Notes: generated by a model from the sequence alone, not told the origin. A DNA stretch of 19,577 nt from Crocinitomicaceae bacterium (GCA_023264075.1 JALQTG010000115.1:1-19577); one strand, 5' to 3'; counted from the first letter of the stretch, positions 8,341-15,896 are shown. Program-made: numbers and translations.

Positions 8341-8417
8341 ATTTGAGGTGCTAATTTACATGGAAATTCTTAGTGCACGTAAAATAGTATTTAGAGAATT
8401 GGACAAGTAGTGCCTAA

Positions 8418-9335
8418 ATGCAAGTAGTTCGACAAGAAAGAAATAAAACAAAAGAGGCCGTGAGCGGAAACCTGCAGGTGCGACACATCAAACGAACTCA
8501 GCTCGATGAGAAAAAGTGGGATGCGTGTATTCAAACATCGTCCTTCCCAACATTATATGCGCTTTCTTGGTACTTGGATAACGTCTCCCCCAACTGGGAG
8601 GCATTAATTATAGGCGATTACGCTTATGTTTTTCCATTAACGGTTAAGCGGAAATTAAAAACCATTAAATATATTGGAGTTCCTCCTTTTTGTCAACAAT
8701 TAGGAGTGTTTGGAAAAGACCCCATTACGCAAGAGATCATAGAGCTGTTTTTAGGTGCTATTCCCTCTTTTTATGTACGACAGGATATTGCGTTAAATCA
8801 CAGCAATCCTTTTCACGAAGGATGTGCGCTACGCGATAATTTTGTAGTGTATGCGACACAAGATTTTAAGGAGGGATATTCCAATCAAACAAAGCGAAAT
8901 TTAAAAACGGCGTCAAAATATCCTCTTTCAATTGACTCGAAAGCCAACTTTCTTTCTGTTATAGACTTGTTCATCGCGAATAAAGGAAGTGAGATAGACA
9001 AGATAGATTACAGTCTTTTAAAAAATGTTTGTGGTGTTGCGTTGAATAAATCAATACTTCATACCATAGGAGTAAAACTAGATGGAGTGTTGGTGTCAGG
9101 CGCACTATTTGTCGAATTTCACCAACGCTGGTACATGATTATGTTGGCCAGTTCCAAAAAGGGGAAAGAGTGCCTGGCGTCTACGCTGATTATAGATGAG
9201 GTGATTCAAAAACTAATACCGAAACAATTTGCCTTAGACTTTGAAGGGTCTAGTATTCCGTCATTAGCTCGATTTTATAGTGGTTTTGGTGCCAAAAATG
9301 AACCGTATCAGCTGTTCACGAAACGAATTTTATAA
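8418..9335 (+). CDS. FemAB/GNAT-like acyltransferase-fold protein
   Basis: A 305-residue soluble protein resembling the FemAB-like members of the GNAT superfamily that accompany Bacteroidota polysaccharide genes. The N-terminal half contains SSFPTLYALSWYLDNVSPNW followed by YVFPLTVKRK and the conserved-looking loop GVPPFCQQLGVF; the C-terminal half contains YSNQTKRNLKTA, the beta-strand series VSGALFVEFHQRWYMIMLASS, and the closing DFEGSSIPSLARFYSGFGA, which matches the family's D(F)EGS-x-I-x-G(L)-A-x-F-(Y/H)-x-x-FG signature with Ser-Leu in place of Gly-Leu/Val. Such proteins are thought to transfer amino-acyl or acyl groups to a glycan or lipid, but substrates are mostly unknown. The GT2 gene starts 9 bases after its stop, so the two are probably co-transcribed. 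The exact start among the first residues is uncertain because the first 20 residues are polar and not family-like. Confidence 0.8.
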   Translation: MQVVRQERNKTKEAVSGNLQVRHIKRTQLDEKKWDACIQTSSFPTLYALSWYLDNVSPNWEALIIGDYAYVFPLTVKRKLKTIKYIGVPPFCQQLGVFGKDPITQEIIELFLGAIPSFYVRQDIALNHSNPFHEGCALRDNFVVYATQDFKEGYSNQTKRNLKTASKYPLSIDSKANFLSVIDLFIANKGSEIDKIDYSLLKNVCGVALNKSILHTIGVKLDGVLVSGALFVEFHQRWYMIMLASSKKGKECLASTLIIDEVIQKLIPKQFALDFEGSSIPSLARFYSGFGAKNEPYQLFTKRIL

Positions 9336-9344
9336 CACAGTCCA

Positions 9345-10253
9345 ATGCTCGCGATTTGTATACCGGTGTATAATTTTGATGTTAACCCTCTGGTCAACGC
9401 GTTGGTGACAGAGATTTCTTCATTTCAACTTCCGTGCGAAATCGTTGTTATTGATGATTGTTCGAACGCGGAATTCCGTTCTTTGAATGCGCCCATCGAG
9501 CAGCACGTAAAGTATGTAGAACTTTCTAAAAATGTCGGACGCGCAAAAATTAGAAATTTGTTTTTGGAGCATACGCAACAGGAGCAGTTGCTCTTTTTAG
9601 ACGGAGATTCATTGATTATTGCTCCCGCCTTTTTGCGCACTTATTTAGATGCGTTGTGCCCAAATCATCCAGTGATTTGTGGAGGTCGCGTGTATCCAAT
9701 GGAGCGCCCTTCAAGACAGCAGTTGCTTCGCTGGACATATGGAATTCACAGAGAGTCTAAGTCAGCAATTGAAAGGTCACGCAATCCAAACGAATCGTTT
9801 ATGACGAATAATTTTTTGATAACCAGTGAATTATTAGAGGCGATTCGATTTGATGAGCGCCTTACAGATTATGGCCATGAAGACACCTTGTTCGGAATTG
9901 AATTGATGCGTGCAGGAATTGCGATAAAACATATAGAAAATCCAATTTTAAATGGTGATATTGAAACCAATGAGTTGTTTATATCCAAAACGGAACGAGC
10001 GGTTGAAAACTTGGTGTTGTTAATTCATAACTACGAATTTCCTAAAGAATTAGAAAGAGAAATCCAATTGTTAAGGACTGCTAAAAAACTAAAATCGTTG
10101 AGTGGGTTGATCTATTGGTTGCACAAGCTGACGGCACCGGTGTTGTTGTTTTTTCTTAAGAGAGGTGTTGTTAGCTTAGCTTGTTTCGCTTTTTATAAGC
10201 TGGGATATTTTACGATCAAAAACAAGAATTTCACCTCTGCCCCTCGGCATTGA
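9345..10253 (+). CDS. GT2 family glycosyltransferase
   Basis: A 302-residue inverting glycosyltransferase with a GT-A fold, cytoplasmic face of the inner membrane. It opens directly with the nucleotide-binding strand LAICIPVYNFDVNPLV, followed by CEIVVIDDCS, the KNVGRAKIRN helix, and LLFLDGDSLII containing the DxD metal motif (residues about 86-88). Then come ICGGRVYPM and the acceptor-side motif FDERLTDYGHEDTLFGIEL, with ED as the likely catalytic base region, typical of the galactosyltransferase-type C-terminal domain. Residues from about 265 form a hydrophobic stretch (APVLLFFLKRGVVSLACFAFYKLGYF) that could anchor it to the membrane. It sits 9 bases after the FemAB-like gene. Its neighbours suggest assembly of a surface polysaccharide or glycolipid; donor and acceptor cannot be read from the sequence. 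Confidence 0.92.
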   Translation: MLAICIPVYNFDVNPLVNALVTEISSFQLPCEIVVIDDCSNAEFRSLNAPIEQHVKYVELSKNVGRAKIRNLFLEHTQQEQLLFLDGDSLIIAPAFLRTYLDALCPNHPVICGGRVYPMERPSRQQLLRWTYGIHRESKSAIERSRNPNESFMTNNFLITSELLEAIRFDERLTDYGHEDTLFGIELMRAGIAIKHIENPILNGDIETNELFISKTERAVENLVLLIHNYEFPKELEREIQLLRTAKKLKSLSGLIYWLHKLTAPVLLFFLKRGVVSLACFAFYKLGYFTIKNKNFTSAPRH

Positions 10254-10296
10254 GATGAAATTCATTGAACATTTGAGCCTTTTGCGGAGCAATGAT

Positions 10297-10593
10297 TTAG
10301 GCAAGCAGATTCATAATGATGATAGAGACGTTAATCAATACTGATATAACCGCCATATTTAAAATCCATTTTAATGGAGAAACAGCTAAAAGCAAAGACA
10401 AGGTCGTCATGGTAGGAATCACAACAACAATTAATTGCCAAGTGTGATTAATTGCACCGTATCCAACGGTCAATCCCCCAAGACATCCAACAATTAACAG
10501 TACCGCGCTGATTATAGCATAACGGTTCATTTCAAGGTTTCCATTGAACATCTTGTCCCAAACACCATTTTGTGCGCTTACTTCATTAGACAT
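10297..10593 (-). CDS. Small three-helix membrane protein of unknown function
   Basis: A 98-residue protein that I do not recognise. After a polar N-terminus (MSNEVSAQNGVWDKMFNG) there are three hydrophobic segments: about residues 27-48 (IISAVLLIVGCLGGLTVGYGA), 52-74 (LIVVVIPTMTTLSLLLAVSP) and 77-97. No catalytic or metal motif is visible. An ATG 12 codons upstream (10629) would add MLYLLNTLKQEV; I prefer the ATG at 10593 because the added residues separate an otherwise ordinary polar start from the first helix and because no ribosome binding site favours either. It converges on the GT2 gene (43-base gap) and diverges from the STAS/SEC14-like gene, with inverted repeats in the shared upstream region, so co-regulation of that pair is possible. 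Confidence 0.65.
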   Translation of the reverse strand: MSNEVSAQNGVWDKMFNGNLEMNRYAIISAVLLIVGCLGGLTVGYGAINHTWQLIVVVIPTMTTLSLLLAVSPLKWILNMAVISVLINVSIIIMNLLA

Positions 10594-10648
10594 AACTTCT
10601 TGTTTTAATGTGTTCAACAAATAGAGCAAGACTTAACTGATTAAAACA

Positions 10649-10687
10649 TGACAAATCGCAGGAAAACAAACTGATATTTGTCAGTTT
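10649..10687. repeat. Nested inverted repeats in a divergent promoter region
   Basis: Two overlapping perfect dyads: TGACAAAT (10649-10656) with ATTTGTCA (10676-10683), and AAACTGA (10668-10674) with TCAGTTT (10681-10687) around a 6-base loop. They are mutually exclusive because they share 10676-10683. The position between two divergently transcribed genes, ahead of the 10726-10754 promoter, fits an operator, but nothing identifies a regulator. Confidence 0.45.
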
Positions 10688-10725
10688 ATTAAGTGGATGT
10701 TCAAAAAAGAGTTGGGTTTAACTAC

Positions 10726-10754
10726 TTGTTTTTATTGTGTTTACATTAACTTTG
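10726..10754 (+). promoter_or_regulatory. Promoter of the STAS/SEC14-like gene
   Basis: TTG (10726-10728), 18 bases, then TAACTTTG (10747-10754), an exact TAnnTTTG -7 box. It leaves 20 bases before the ATG at 10775, so unlike several other promoters here this one would give a short leader. Confidence 0.65.
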
Positions 10755-10774
10755 TGTAACAATATAACAGATAC

Positions 10775-11170
10775 ATGACAATGTTGAAGGAAGTTGAAGT
10801 GCCATCGGCGAAAATATCCATACGAGAAGATGGTGTTATGCACGTGCACATTAAGGTAAGCTCTTCATTTGAAATGGAAAACTCGAAAGAAATTTTTGAG
10901 GCACGAGAGTCTATCTCTGAAGGAAGGAAATTCCCTATTTTATGCACTTCTGAATACAGGTTTTTAACACCTTCAAAGGAGGTGAAAGAATATATTTCAT
11001 CTAGGCCTAGAACAGGACTTGTACTTGCCGATGGATTTGTTATTGGGAGTTTTTCTCAACGATTGGCGGCCAAAATTTATTTAAAACTAAATAAACCTGA
11101 AGTGCCAACGGGTTTTTTCTCTACGGAGGAGGAGGCTATAGAGTGGCTAAAGGGGTTTGTTCAGAAATAG
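10775..11170 (+). CDS. STAS/SEC14 (SpoIIAA)-like domain protein
   Basis: A 131-residue soluble protein resembling small Bacteroidota proteins annotated as STAS/SEC14-domain or DUF7793-like. The pattern is a strand pair (KISIREDGVMHVHIKVSSSFEMENSKEIFEA), a helix, FPILCTSEYRFLTPSKEVKEYI, then GLVLADGFVIGSFSQRLAAKIYLKLNKP and the ending FFSTEEEAIEWLKGFVQ, the alternating beta-alpha order of the SpoIIAA-like fold. Function is unknown; related proteins are often suggested to bind lipid or act in regulation, but no ligand can be inferred. Start: ATG at 10775 or the ATG two codons later are both possible. It has its own promoter, lies opposite a three-helix membrane protein, and ends 6 bases before the stop of convergent holB within a hairpin. 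Confidence 0.75.
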   Translation: MTMLKEVEVPSAKISIREDGVMHVHIKVSSSFEMENSKEIFEARESISEGRKFPILCTSEYRFLTPSKEVKEYISSRPRTGLVLADGFVIGSFSQRLAAKIYLKLNKPEVPTGFFSTEEEAIEWLKGFVQK

Positions 11171-11174
11171 GAAT

Positions 11175-11204
11175 GGTTATGCACGATGAATATAACGCAT
11201 AACC
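11175..11204. terminator. Hairpin at the STAS-like/holB convergent ends
   Basis: A perfect 8-base inverted repeat, GGTTATGC (11175-11182) and GCATAACC (11197-11204), spans the gap and the last holB codons. There is no clear U-tract on either side, so termination is inferred from position and symmetry only. Confidence 0.4.
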
Positions 11205-12295
11205 TCAAACGTAATATTTGTGAATAACAATTTTGAATGGGCGTTACGAAGGACACTATAATGGGCGTCATCAAATAACTTCATAAACGAAAGAACATTA
11301 TTTCCAGAAATAAAACGTGCAAACTTTTCTAAGAAAGCTTTTTCCTCTGCAGATGCACGTACCAATTGATTGTCGGTATAGTTTTTCATAATGCTTTGAC
11401 GCACCATATAGAGGCCGTATTCCAGAAAGTGTTTTTGTTGTTCACGCCCCTTTTCTGACATGTGTGCCGCCCAGTCTAGCATTGGTATCACATCCTTTTT
11501 GTAACACACACGCATTAATTGAATGAAGTCTTCTCTGTTTTCATTGTTTTCTCCCGCAGCACGCAACATTTCATTCGCTTGATTAACATCACCATTTGCA
11601 CGCGAAACAATACTTTGGATTACATCGGTTGATTGAACGCCTTGGTTTTTAATATACGCCGAAAGCGAATCGTCCGTAAGAGGGTGTATTTTCAGAAGTT
11701 GTGTTCGACTCAAAATGGTAGGCATCATTGATGCTTGATTTTCTACCAAAAGAATGAATAATGTTTTTGCCGGGGGCTCTTCGATTATTTTCAAGAGTTT
11801 ATTAGCGCAAGCATCATTCATAGTGTCTGCCATCCAAATAATGCTCACTTTATAACCGCCTTCATATGATTTGAGGGAAAGCTTTTTTATGATCTCTTGA
11901 CTTTGAAACTTAGAGATAATCGGATTTCTTCCTTTTTCATCAGAGGCTTCAATCCAATTATTTAATGTCAGATAAGGTTTTTGTAAAATTTGTTCTTTCC
12001 AAAGAGGGAATTGAGGGTCAGATGTGTTGGAAAGAGATTGAACGGTCGGGAATGTAAAGTGGACATCAGGATGCTGAAGGTCCCGAATTTTGTTACATGA
12101 GGAACATGTTCCACAACTGTCTTCAGTGGTCCGAGCTTTACAAAATAAGTATTGAACGAAAGCTAAGGCGAGTGGAAGACTACCAAACCCCATTTTCCCC
12201 AAAAACAACTGGGCGTGACTAATACGATCGTTTTGAACGTCTTTAATCAACTGTTGCTTCTGACTTTCTAGCCCTATTACGTTTTTGAACTGCAC
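11177..12295 (-). CDS. holB: DNA polymerase III delta' subunit
   Basis: Clamp-loader delta' subunit (372 residues), part of the complex that loads the beta sliding clamp. Residues 1-35 (FKNVIGLESQKQQLIKDVQNDRISHAQLFLG) are the standard AAA+ opening. The P-loop position reads GKMGFGSLPLA, lacking the GKT needed for ATP binding, as expected for delta', a non-hydrolysing subunit. Next is the zinc module with cysteines in YLFC and SCGTCSSC, then HPDVHF, and the sensor region KLLKIIEEPPAKTLFILL and TILSRTQLLKI (the SRC-like motif reads SRT). The C-terminal helical domain follows. The start is GTG: an in-frame TGA lies two codons upstream, and homologs begin at the same residue. The promoter -7 box ends four bases before the GTG. 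It is divergent from hemW, and its 3' end overlaps a hairpin. Confidence 0.92.
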   Translation of the reverse strand: MQFKNVIGLESQKQQLIKDVQNDRISHAQLFLGKMGFGSLPLALAFVQYLFCKARTTEDSCGTCSSCNKIRDLQHPDVHFTFPTVQSLSNTSDPQFPLWKEQILQKPYLTLNNWIEASDEKGRNPIISKFQSQEIIKKLSLKSYEGGYKVSIIWMADTMNDACANKLLKIIEEPPAKTLFILLVENQASMMPTILSRTQLLKIHPLTDDSLSAYIKNQGVQSTDVIQSIVSRANGDVNQANEMLRAAGENNENREDFIQLMRVCYKKDVIPMLDWAAHMSEKGREQQKHFLEYGLYMVRQSIMKNYTDNQLVRASAEEKAFLEKFARFISGNNVLSFMKLFDDAHYSVLRNAHSKLLFTNITFEVMRYIHRA

Positions 12296-12299
12296 GATT

Positions 12300-12307
12300 C
12301 AAAAGTA
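12300..12307 (-). promoter_or_regulatory. -7 box of holB
   Basis: Minus-strand TACTTTTG matches TAnnTTTG and is followed by four bases (AATC) and the GTG start at 12295. An in-frame stop (TGA, 12299-12301) overlaps the box, so translation cannot start further upstream; the mRNA is probably leaderless. A -33 box is not clear. Confidence 0.55.
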
Positions 12308-12360
12308 CAAAAAAAACACTCCATAAGAATGTGGTGTCGTCTTTTGTCTCAAAGTCTTAA

Positions 12361-12368
12361 TATCTTTG
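12361..12368 (+). promoter_or_regulatory. -7 box of hemW
   Basis: TATCTTTG matches TAnnTTTG; CAGA and then the ATG at 12373 follow, the same 4-base spacing as at holB and the YgiQ gene. A -33 element is not clear. Confidence 0.5.
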
Positions 12369-12372
12369 CAGA

Positions 12373-13494
12373 ATGGCAGGAGTCTATGTTCACATTCCTT
12401 TTTGTAAGAAAGCATGTACCTACTGTGATTTTCACTTTAGCACTACGTTTGAGGCTTACCGAGAGGAGCTTATACTTGCTTTATTAAAGGAGATCGTTTC
12501 CAGGAAGGCATACTTACAAGAAGAGGTGGTAGAGACTATTTATTTTGGAGGAGGAACTCCTTCACTCCTAACACAGGGCGAACTCACTAGGATTCTTGTG
12601 GCTATTCAGGCTAACTTTAATTGCGCGCCAGATATGGAAGTTACGTTGGAGGCTAATCCAGACGATATTGAACAAAACATGATGACTCAGTGGAAAACAG
12701 CAGGCATAAATCGTTTAAGTATCGGCGTCCAATCATTTGACGACAACGATTTAAAATGGATGAATCGCGCCCATACTTCCGAAGAGTCAATTCGTAGTAT
12801 TGAGCTTGCGAAACAACAGGGGTTTTTGGTAACTATTGATTTAATCTATGGATTACCAAATGTTTCGAACGAAGAATGGAAAATCAATTTAACAAAAGCG
12901 GTCGATTTAGGGCTTGATCATATCTCAGCGTATTGCTTAACCGTTGAGGAGAATACAGTACTTGACGTGTGGACGAAGAAAGGCAAAATAGCTCGGGTTC
13001 CAGAAGAGCAACAAGCCGATCAGTTTGATGTGCTGCTTGATTTTCTGGAAAACCAAGGATACGAGCAGTATGAGATTTCGAATTTTGCACGCAACAATAA
13101 GTATGCAAAACACAATACAAACTATTGGAGAGGAAAGACATACATAGGTATCGGTCCGTCCGCACACTCATTTAACGGAGAAAAACGCGCGTGGAATGTT
13201 TCGAACAATCAACGTTACATAAAAGCGCTCCAATCAGGTGCCAGCTGCCTAGAGGAAGAAGTATTAACCCCTCAGGACAGGTTTAACGAACTCCTTATGA
13301 CGGGGTTACGCACAAAGTGGGGGGTAAATTTACTCGAACTGGAAAGAATTCTTCCATTGGAAAAAGCTTTTATAGCTTATATCGACGCTGCGGTGAATAA
13401 TTTGGAGTTGATCCGGGATAGGAATCAAATTATACTGACAAAAAAGGGTCGATTGCGCGCAGATAAAATTGCGCGCGACCTTTTCGTTGTGTGA
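12373..13494 (+). CDS. hemW: HemW family radical SAM protein (heme chaperone)
   Basis: A 373-residue radical SAM protein of the HemW group, related to oxygen-independent coproporphyrinogen oxidase HemN but regarded as a heme-binding chaperone. The iron-sulfur motif is CKKACTYC at residues 11-18, followed by DF; HemN proteins carry a further cysteine here (CxC), so HemW is the better call. Other family motifs: VETIYFGGGTPSLL, EANPDDI, RLSIGVQSFDD, TIDLIYGLP, HISAYCLTVEENT, YEISNFAR and HNTNYWRGKTYIGIGPSAHSF. The C-terminal wing domain is present (LLMTGLRTKWGVNL). Length is normal for HemW. Its promoter sits against the start codon, and its stop overlaps a GTG (GTGA) that could begin the following secreted-protein gene, so the two may be coupled. 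Confidence 0.93.
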   Translation: MAGVYVHIPFCKKACTYCDFHFSTTFEAYREELILALLKEIVSRKAYLQEEVVETIYFGGGTPSLLTQGELTRILVAIQANFNCAPDMEVTLEANPDDIEQNMMTQWKTAGINRLSIGVQSFDDNDLKWMNRAHTSEESIRSIELAKQQGFLVTIDLIYGLPNVSNEEWKINLTKAVDLGLDHISAYCLTVEENTVLDVWTKKGKIARVPEEQQADQFDVLLDFLENQGYEQYEISNFARNNKYAKHNTNYWRGKTYIGIGPSAHSFNGEKRAWNVSNNQRYIKALQSGASCLEEEVLTPQDRFNELLMTGLRTKWGVNLLELERILPLEKAFIAYIDAAVNNLELIRDRNQIILTKKGRLRADKIARDLFVV

Positions 13495-13501
13495 ATATTC
13501 T

Positions 13502-13509
13502 TAACTTTG
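13502..13509 (+). promoter_or_regulatory. -7-like box inside the start region of the secreted-protein gene
   Basis: TAACTTTG matches TAnnTTTG and lies 5 bases before the ATG at 13515, directly downstream of hemW. It suggests an additional promoter with a near-leaderless transcript. The -33 element is unclear. Confidence 0.4.
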
Positions 13510-13514
13510 TAAAT

Positions 13515-15641
13515 ATGGGGGTAAAGCGTGTTAAAATGTTGTTTTTTGCGCTGTTGATGGGGTTCTTAAAGTCCTATACAGTTTGGGCGCAAGAACAGAA
13601 TCCTTTTTCATCTTCGTTTGCTGATGTTGAGCTTCGAATAGACACCACGGTGTTTTCCTACTATAAAAACAAAATTAAAGTTGGAGGGGAATATTATCTT
13701 CCATTTGAGTTCTCAGATATTCGTGCGGTGGTAGAGATCCGTTTATATCGAAAAGCAAACTCTCCTTCAGGCCTTCAACTGCTATCGAGCGGGGATTACA
13801 CCATTCTGGATTCATTGGAACTTATAAATGGACGATATTATCGCGGTCGTGTTAAGTTTTCTGACTTAACGAAAACGGAATTTGCAGGGATTAAATTGTC
13901 AACATCGGAGGGAACAACGCTTTTCTTACCAGTTTATCCGTATTCGCAGACGTATGCCACCCTTTACCCTGGAGAAGGGGATTTGTTCATCGGAGAAGAA
14001 AAATCGTTCGAAGTAATTTCAAATCAAATCGACAACTTGGTTGTGGACGAACGATGGAAAAAAGGAGAAGGTTTGGAGTACCGCTTCGTAAGGAAGGGTC
14101 CTCGGCTCTATGTTGTTGTATTGCCTACACAGTCTGGAAAATTGTTATTCACATTAGAATTCAACCTTATTCGTCCAAATTTCACTAATGGAAAACCGAG
14201 TTTTATTCTCCCAAAGCAAGGGGTTGAGTTAAATGCACGCGGTAGTCGATTGAGTTTTTTAAGGTTTGATGTGCGCGAAGTTATTTGGGAACGAAATCAA
14301 AAAGAAGGTGTTGAGGTACAGCTTGAAAACCACCGTTTATTGCAATTAAACAAAACGTACCGGATAGAAAATAGTGACTCGCCTGGAGGCCCTCTTATCG
14401 GAGAATTATTTACGGTACGCCGGTTGACAAGTGATAAGGTCCTATGTATTTTAAGGCCCTATAATTACCACAATCAGTCTGAAGGGTATTTGTACCTTAA
14501 GGACGGTGATGACTCGAAGTTTATCACCAACATCACCATCGTACCTGAACCCAAAATCAATCGAATCAGTGTCTTGCGAAAAGGGGGTGCATGGGTGGAA
14601 AGCAATGTTTTGTTTCCCGGAGAAACAGTTGAAGTGCGATTAGAAGGAGAAAGCTTGAATAGAACACGGTTTTATTTTGAGGACCTGAAGGATGTGAGCA
14701 CCGACACTATTTTACGGAATGAGAATGTTGTTCACTACAAACTAGAAGTACCAATTTCCATAAAGAAAAAGTCAATTTCTATTTTTAACCAGCGCACCAA
14801 TACGGGGAAAACGTTTGATATTCGAGAACACTTGCGTCCCAGGGAGTTGGATTTTGTGGTGATTGAATATGGAGGAACGCCAATACGAGCGAACGAAGTT
14901 GCTCAGCCGATTTTAAAACGCGGAACAATCGGAAATATAAACCTGCGATTTGATGGCTACTTAATCGATGACGCAACAGAGTTATACGGAAAACAATATT
15001 TAGAGGTTGAGGTACGGGTAATTGATAACCGAAACATCCTTGTTGAGAAGCAAGTGATTGATAACATAGAAGTGTGTCCAGGAGATGGTTCTCCGAGGTA
15101 TTTTATGTACTCGAACTCAAACGGGTGTATGAATGAGGTAGTGTCGATTAATGATGTTATTTCTAACAAAACGCACACATTGGATAATTGGTCTAAAATA
15201 GAATTAATTATTAAGCACCGGAAAGACTTTTACGGAGGGAAGGGGTATACAGAGCGTGTGGAGATCATTAAAGAAAAGCTGGTGACGTTTGATGTTGACC
15301 TCTCTATTCCTGGTGGATTACTCATTAAGAAAGTGGGAGTGGATGGTTTTCCTGGCCTAAGCGGTATTTCTCTCTCTATGTTGGCACAATTTTCATTTTA
15401 TCAGAAAGGTGAAATCCAACGATTAAGACCCTATAAGATAGGTGCTGGTTTTCTTGCTAAAAACGCATTTAATTTTAATCCTGATGCTGAACGCGACCTG
15501 GGAATAGTTATTCTGGGGTCCGTTTATCCTACTCGAAAAGAACGAAGGTTTTCTTTTCCGTTGTACGCTGGATTTGGTTACTTCTTGAATGAAGACAAGT
15601 TTTTCTATTTAATCGGACCAGGTATTCGGATTAACTTATAA
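13515..15641 (+). CDS. Secreted/outer-membrane protein of unknown function
   Basis: A 708-residue exported protein that I do not recognise. The signal peptide is basic (MGVKRVK), hydrophobic (MLFFALLMGFL) and ends at about VWAQ before EQNPF. The following 600 residues are beta-rich and contain no enzyme motif; two cysteines (CPGDGSPRYFMYSNSNGC, around residues 540-557) could form a disulfide. The last 90 residues (SGISLSMLAQFSFYQKG, LRPYKIGAGFLA, FPLYAGFGYFLN, YLIGPGIRINL) alternate hydrophobic and polar residues and look like transmembrane beta hairpins, so the protein is probably in the outer membrane. A GTG at 13491 would add 8 residues and overlap the hemW stop; the ATG at 13515 has a -7 box just ahead and gives a more typical signal peptide. 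An Omp85-type protein is encoded about 350 bases further on, but no link is shown. Confidence 0.75.
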   Translation: MGVKRVKMLFFALLMGFLKSYTVWAQEQNPFSSSFADVELRIDTTVFSYYKNKIKVGGEYYLPFEFSDIRAVVEIRLYRKANSPSGLQLLSSGDYTILDSLELINGRYYRGRVKFSDLTKTEFAGIKLSTSEGTTLFLPVYPYSQTYATLYPGEGDLFIGEEKSFEVISNQIDNLVVDERWKKGEGLEYRFVRKGPRLYVVVLPTQSGKLLFTLEFNLIRPNFTNGKPSFILPKQGVELNARGSRLSFLRFDVREVIWERNQKEGVEVQLENHRLLQLNKTYRIENSDSPGGPLIGELFTVRRLTSDKVLCILRPYNYHNQSEGYLYLKDGDDSKFITNITIVPEPKINRISVLRKGGAWVESNVLFPGETVEVRLEGESLNRTRFYFEDLKDVSTDTILRNENVVHYKLEVPISIKKKSISIFNQRTNTGKTFDIREHLRPRELDFVVIEYGGTPIRANEVAQPILKRGTIGNINLRFDGYLIDDATELYGKQYLEVEVRVIDNRNILVEKQVIDNIEVCPGDGSPRYFMYSNSNGCMNEVVSINDVISNKTHTLDNWSKIELIIKHRKDFYGGKGYTERVEIIKEKLVTFDVDLSIPGGLLIKKVGVDGFPGLSGISLSMLAQFSFYQKGEIQRLRPYKIGAGFLAKNAFNFNPDAERDLGIVILGSVYPTRKERRFSFPLYAGFGYFLNEDKFFYLIGPGIRINL

Positions 15642-15664
15642 CCTACACGAGTTGTCACGAAACA

Positions 15665-15690
15665 GAAAAAGCCGCTCAAACTTGGCGGCT
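15665..15690 (-). terminator. Rho-independent terminator of the small lipoprotein gene
   Basis: On the minus strand AGCCGC pairs with GCGGCT across a 9-base loop (stem arms 15685-15690 and 15670-15675), and the second arm is followed by a run of T (complement of the A run at 15665-15669). This is oriented for the small gene ending at 15713. Confidence 0.75.
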
Positions 15691-15712
15691 AATAGATTCA
15701 ACAGAGAAAAAA

Positions 15713-15859
15713 CTAGTTCTTTTCTACAGTTTTATTGTGGTCTGCGGTCACGAATTTATCACTCCCAAACGCCTCGCAATGTGCTTTTTTAGAACCACAT
15801 GAAGCGATTACAGCTGTAAGTGATAGACCCAATAGTGCAAGCGCAAAAATCTTTTTCAT
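15713..15859 (-). CDS. Small lipoprotein, 48 residues
   Basis: A short gene read directly from the minus strand. The protein starts MKKIFALALLGLSLTAVIAS, a clear signal peptide, and the lipobox ends at cysteine 21 (IASC followed by GSKKAHC). The mature part is only about 28 residues, polar, with a second cysteine (AHC) and the ending TADHNKTVEKN. Small lipoproteins of this SCGSKKxHC type are frequent in Flavobacteriales; their function is unknown. Support for expression is good: an exact TATATTTG -7 box at 15897-15904 upstream and a strong rho-independent terminator 23 bases after the stop. It lies alone between two plus-strand envelope-protein genes and fills most of the otherwise empty interval 15642-15994. 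Confidence 0.75.
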   Translation of the reverse strand: MKKIFALALLGLSLTAVIASCGSKKAHCEAFGSDKFVTADHNKTVEKN

Positions 15860-15896
15860 ACCGATAGAATTAATGTTGTTGTGTTTGTTTAGTGTC

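Noticed and set aside
10255..10344. 29-codon ORF (MKFIEHLSLLRSND...) starting one base after the GT2 stop
   Set aside because: It runs into the opposite-strand membrane-protein gene, has no ribosome binding site of its own and resembles nothing I know; probably chance, or at most a gene remnant.
12884..13171. Long minus-strand ORFs inside hemW
   Set aside because: hemW is fully motif-supported on the plus strand; the minus frames have no family resemblance and are antisense shadows.
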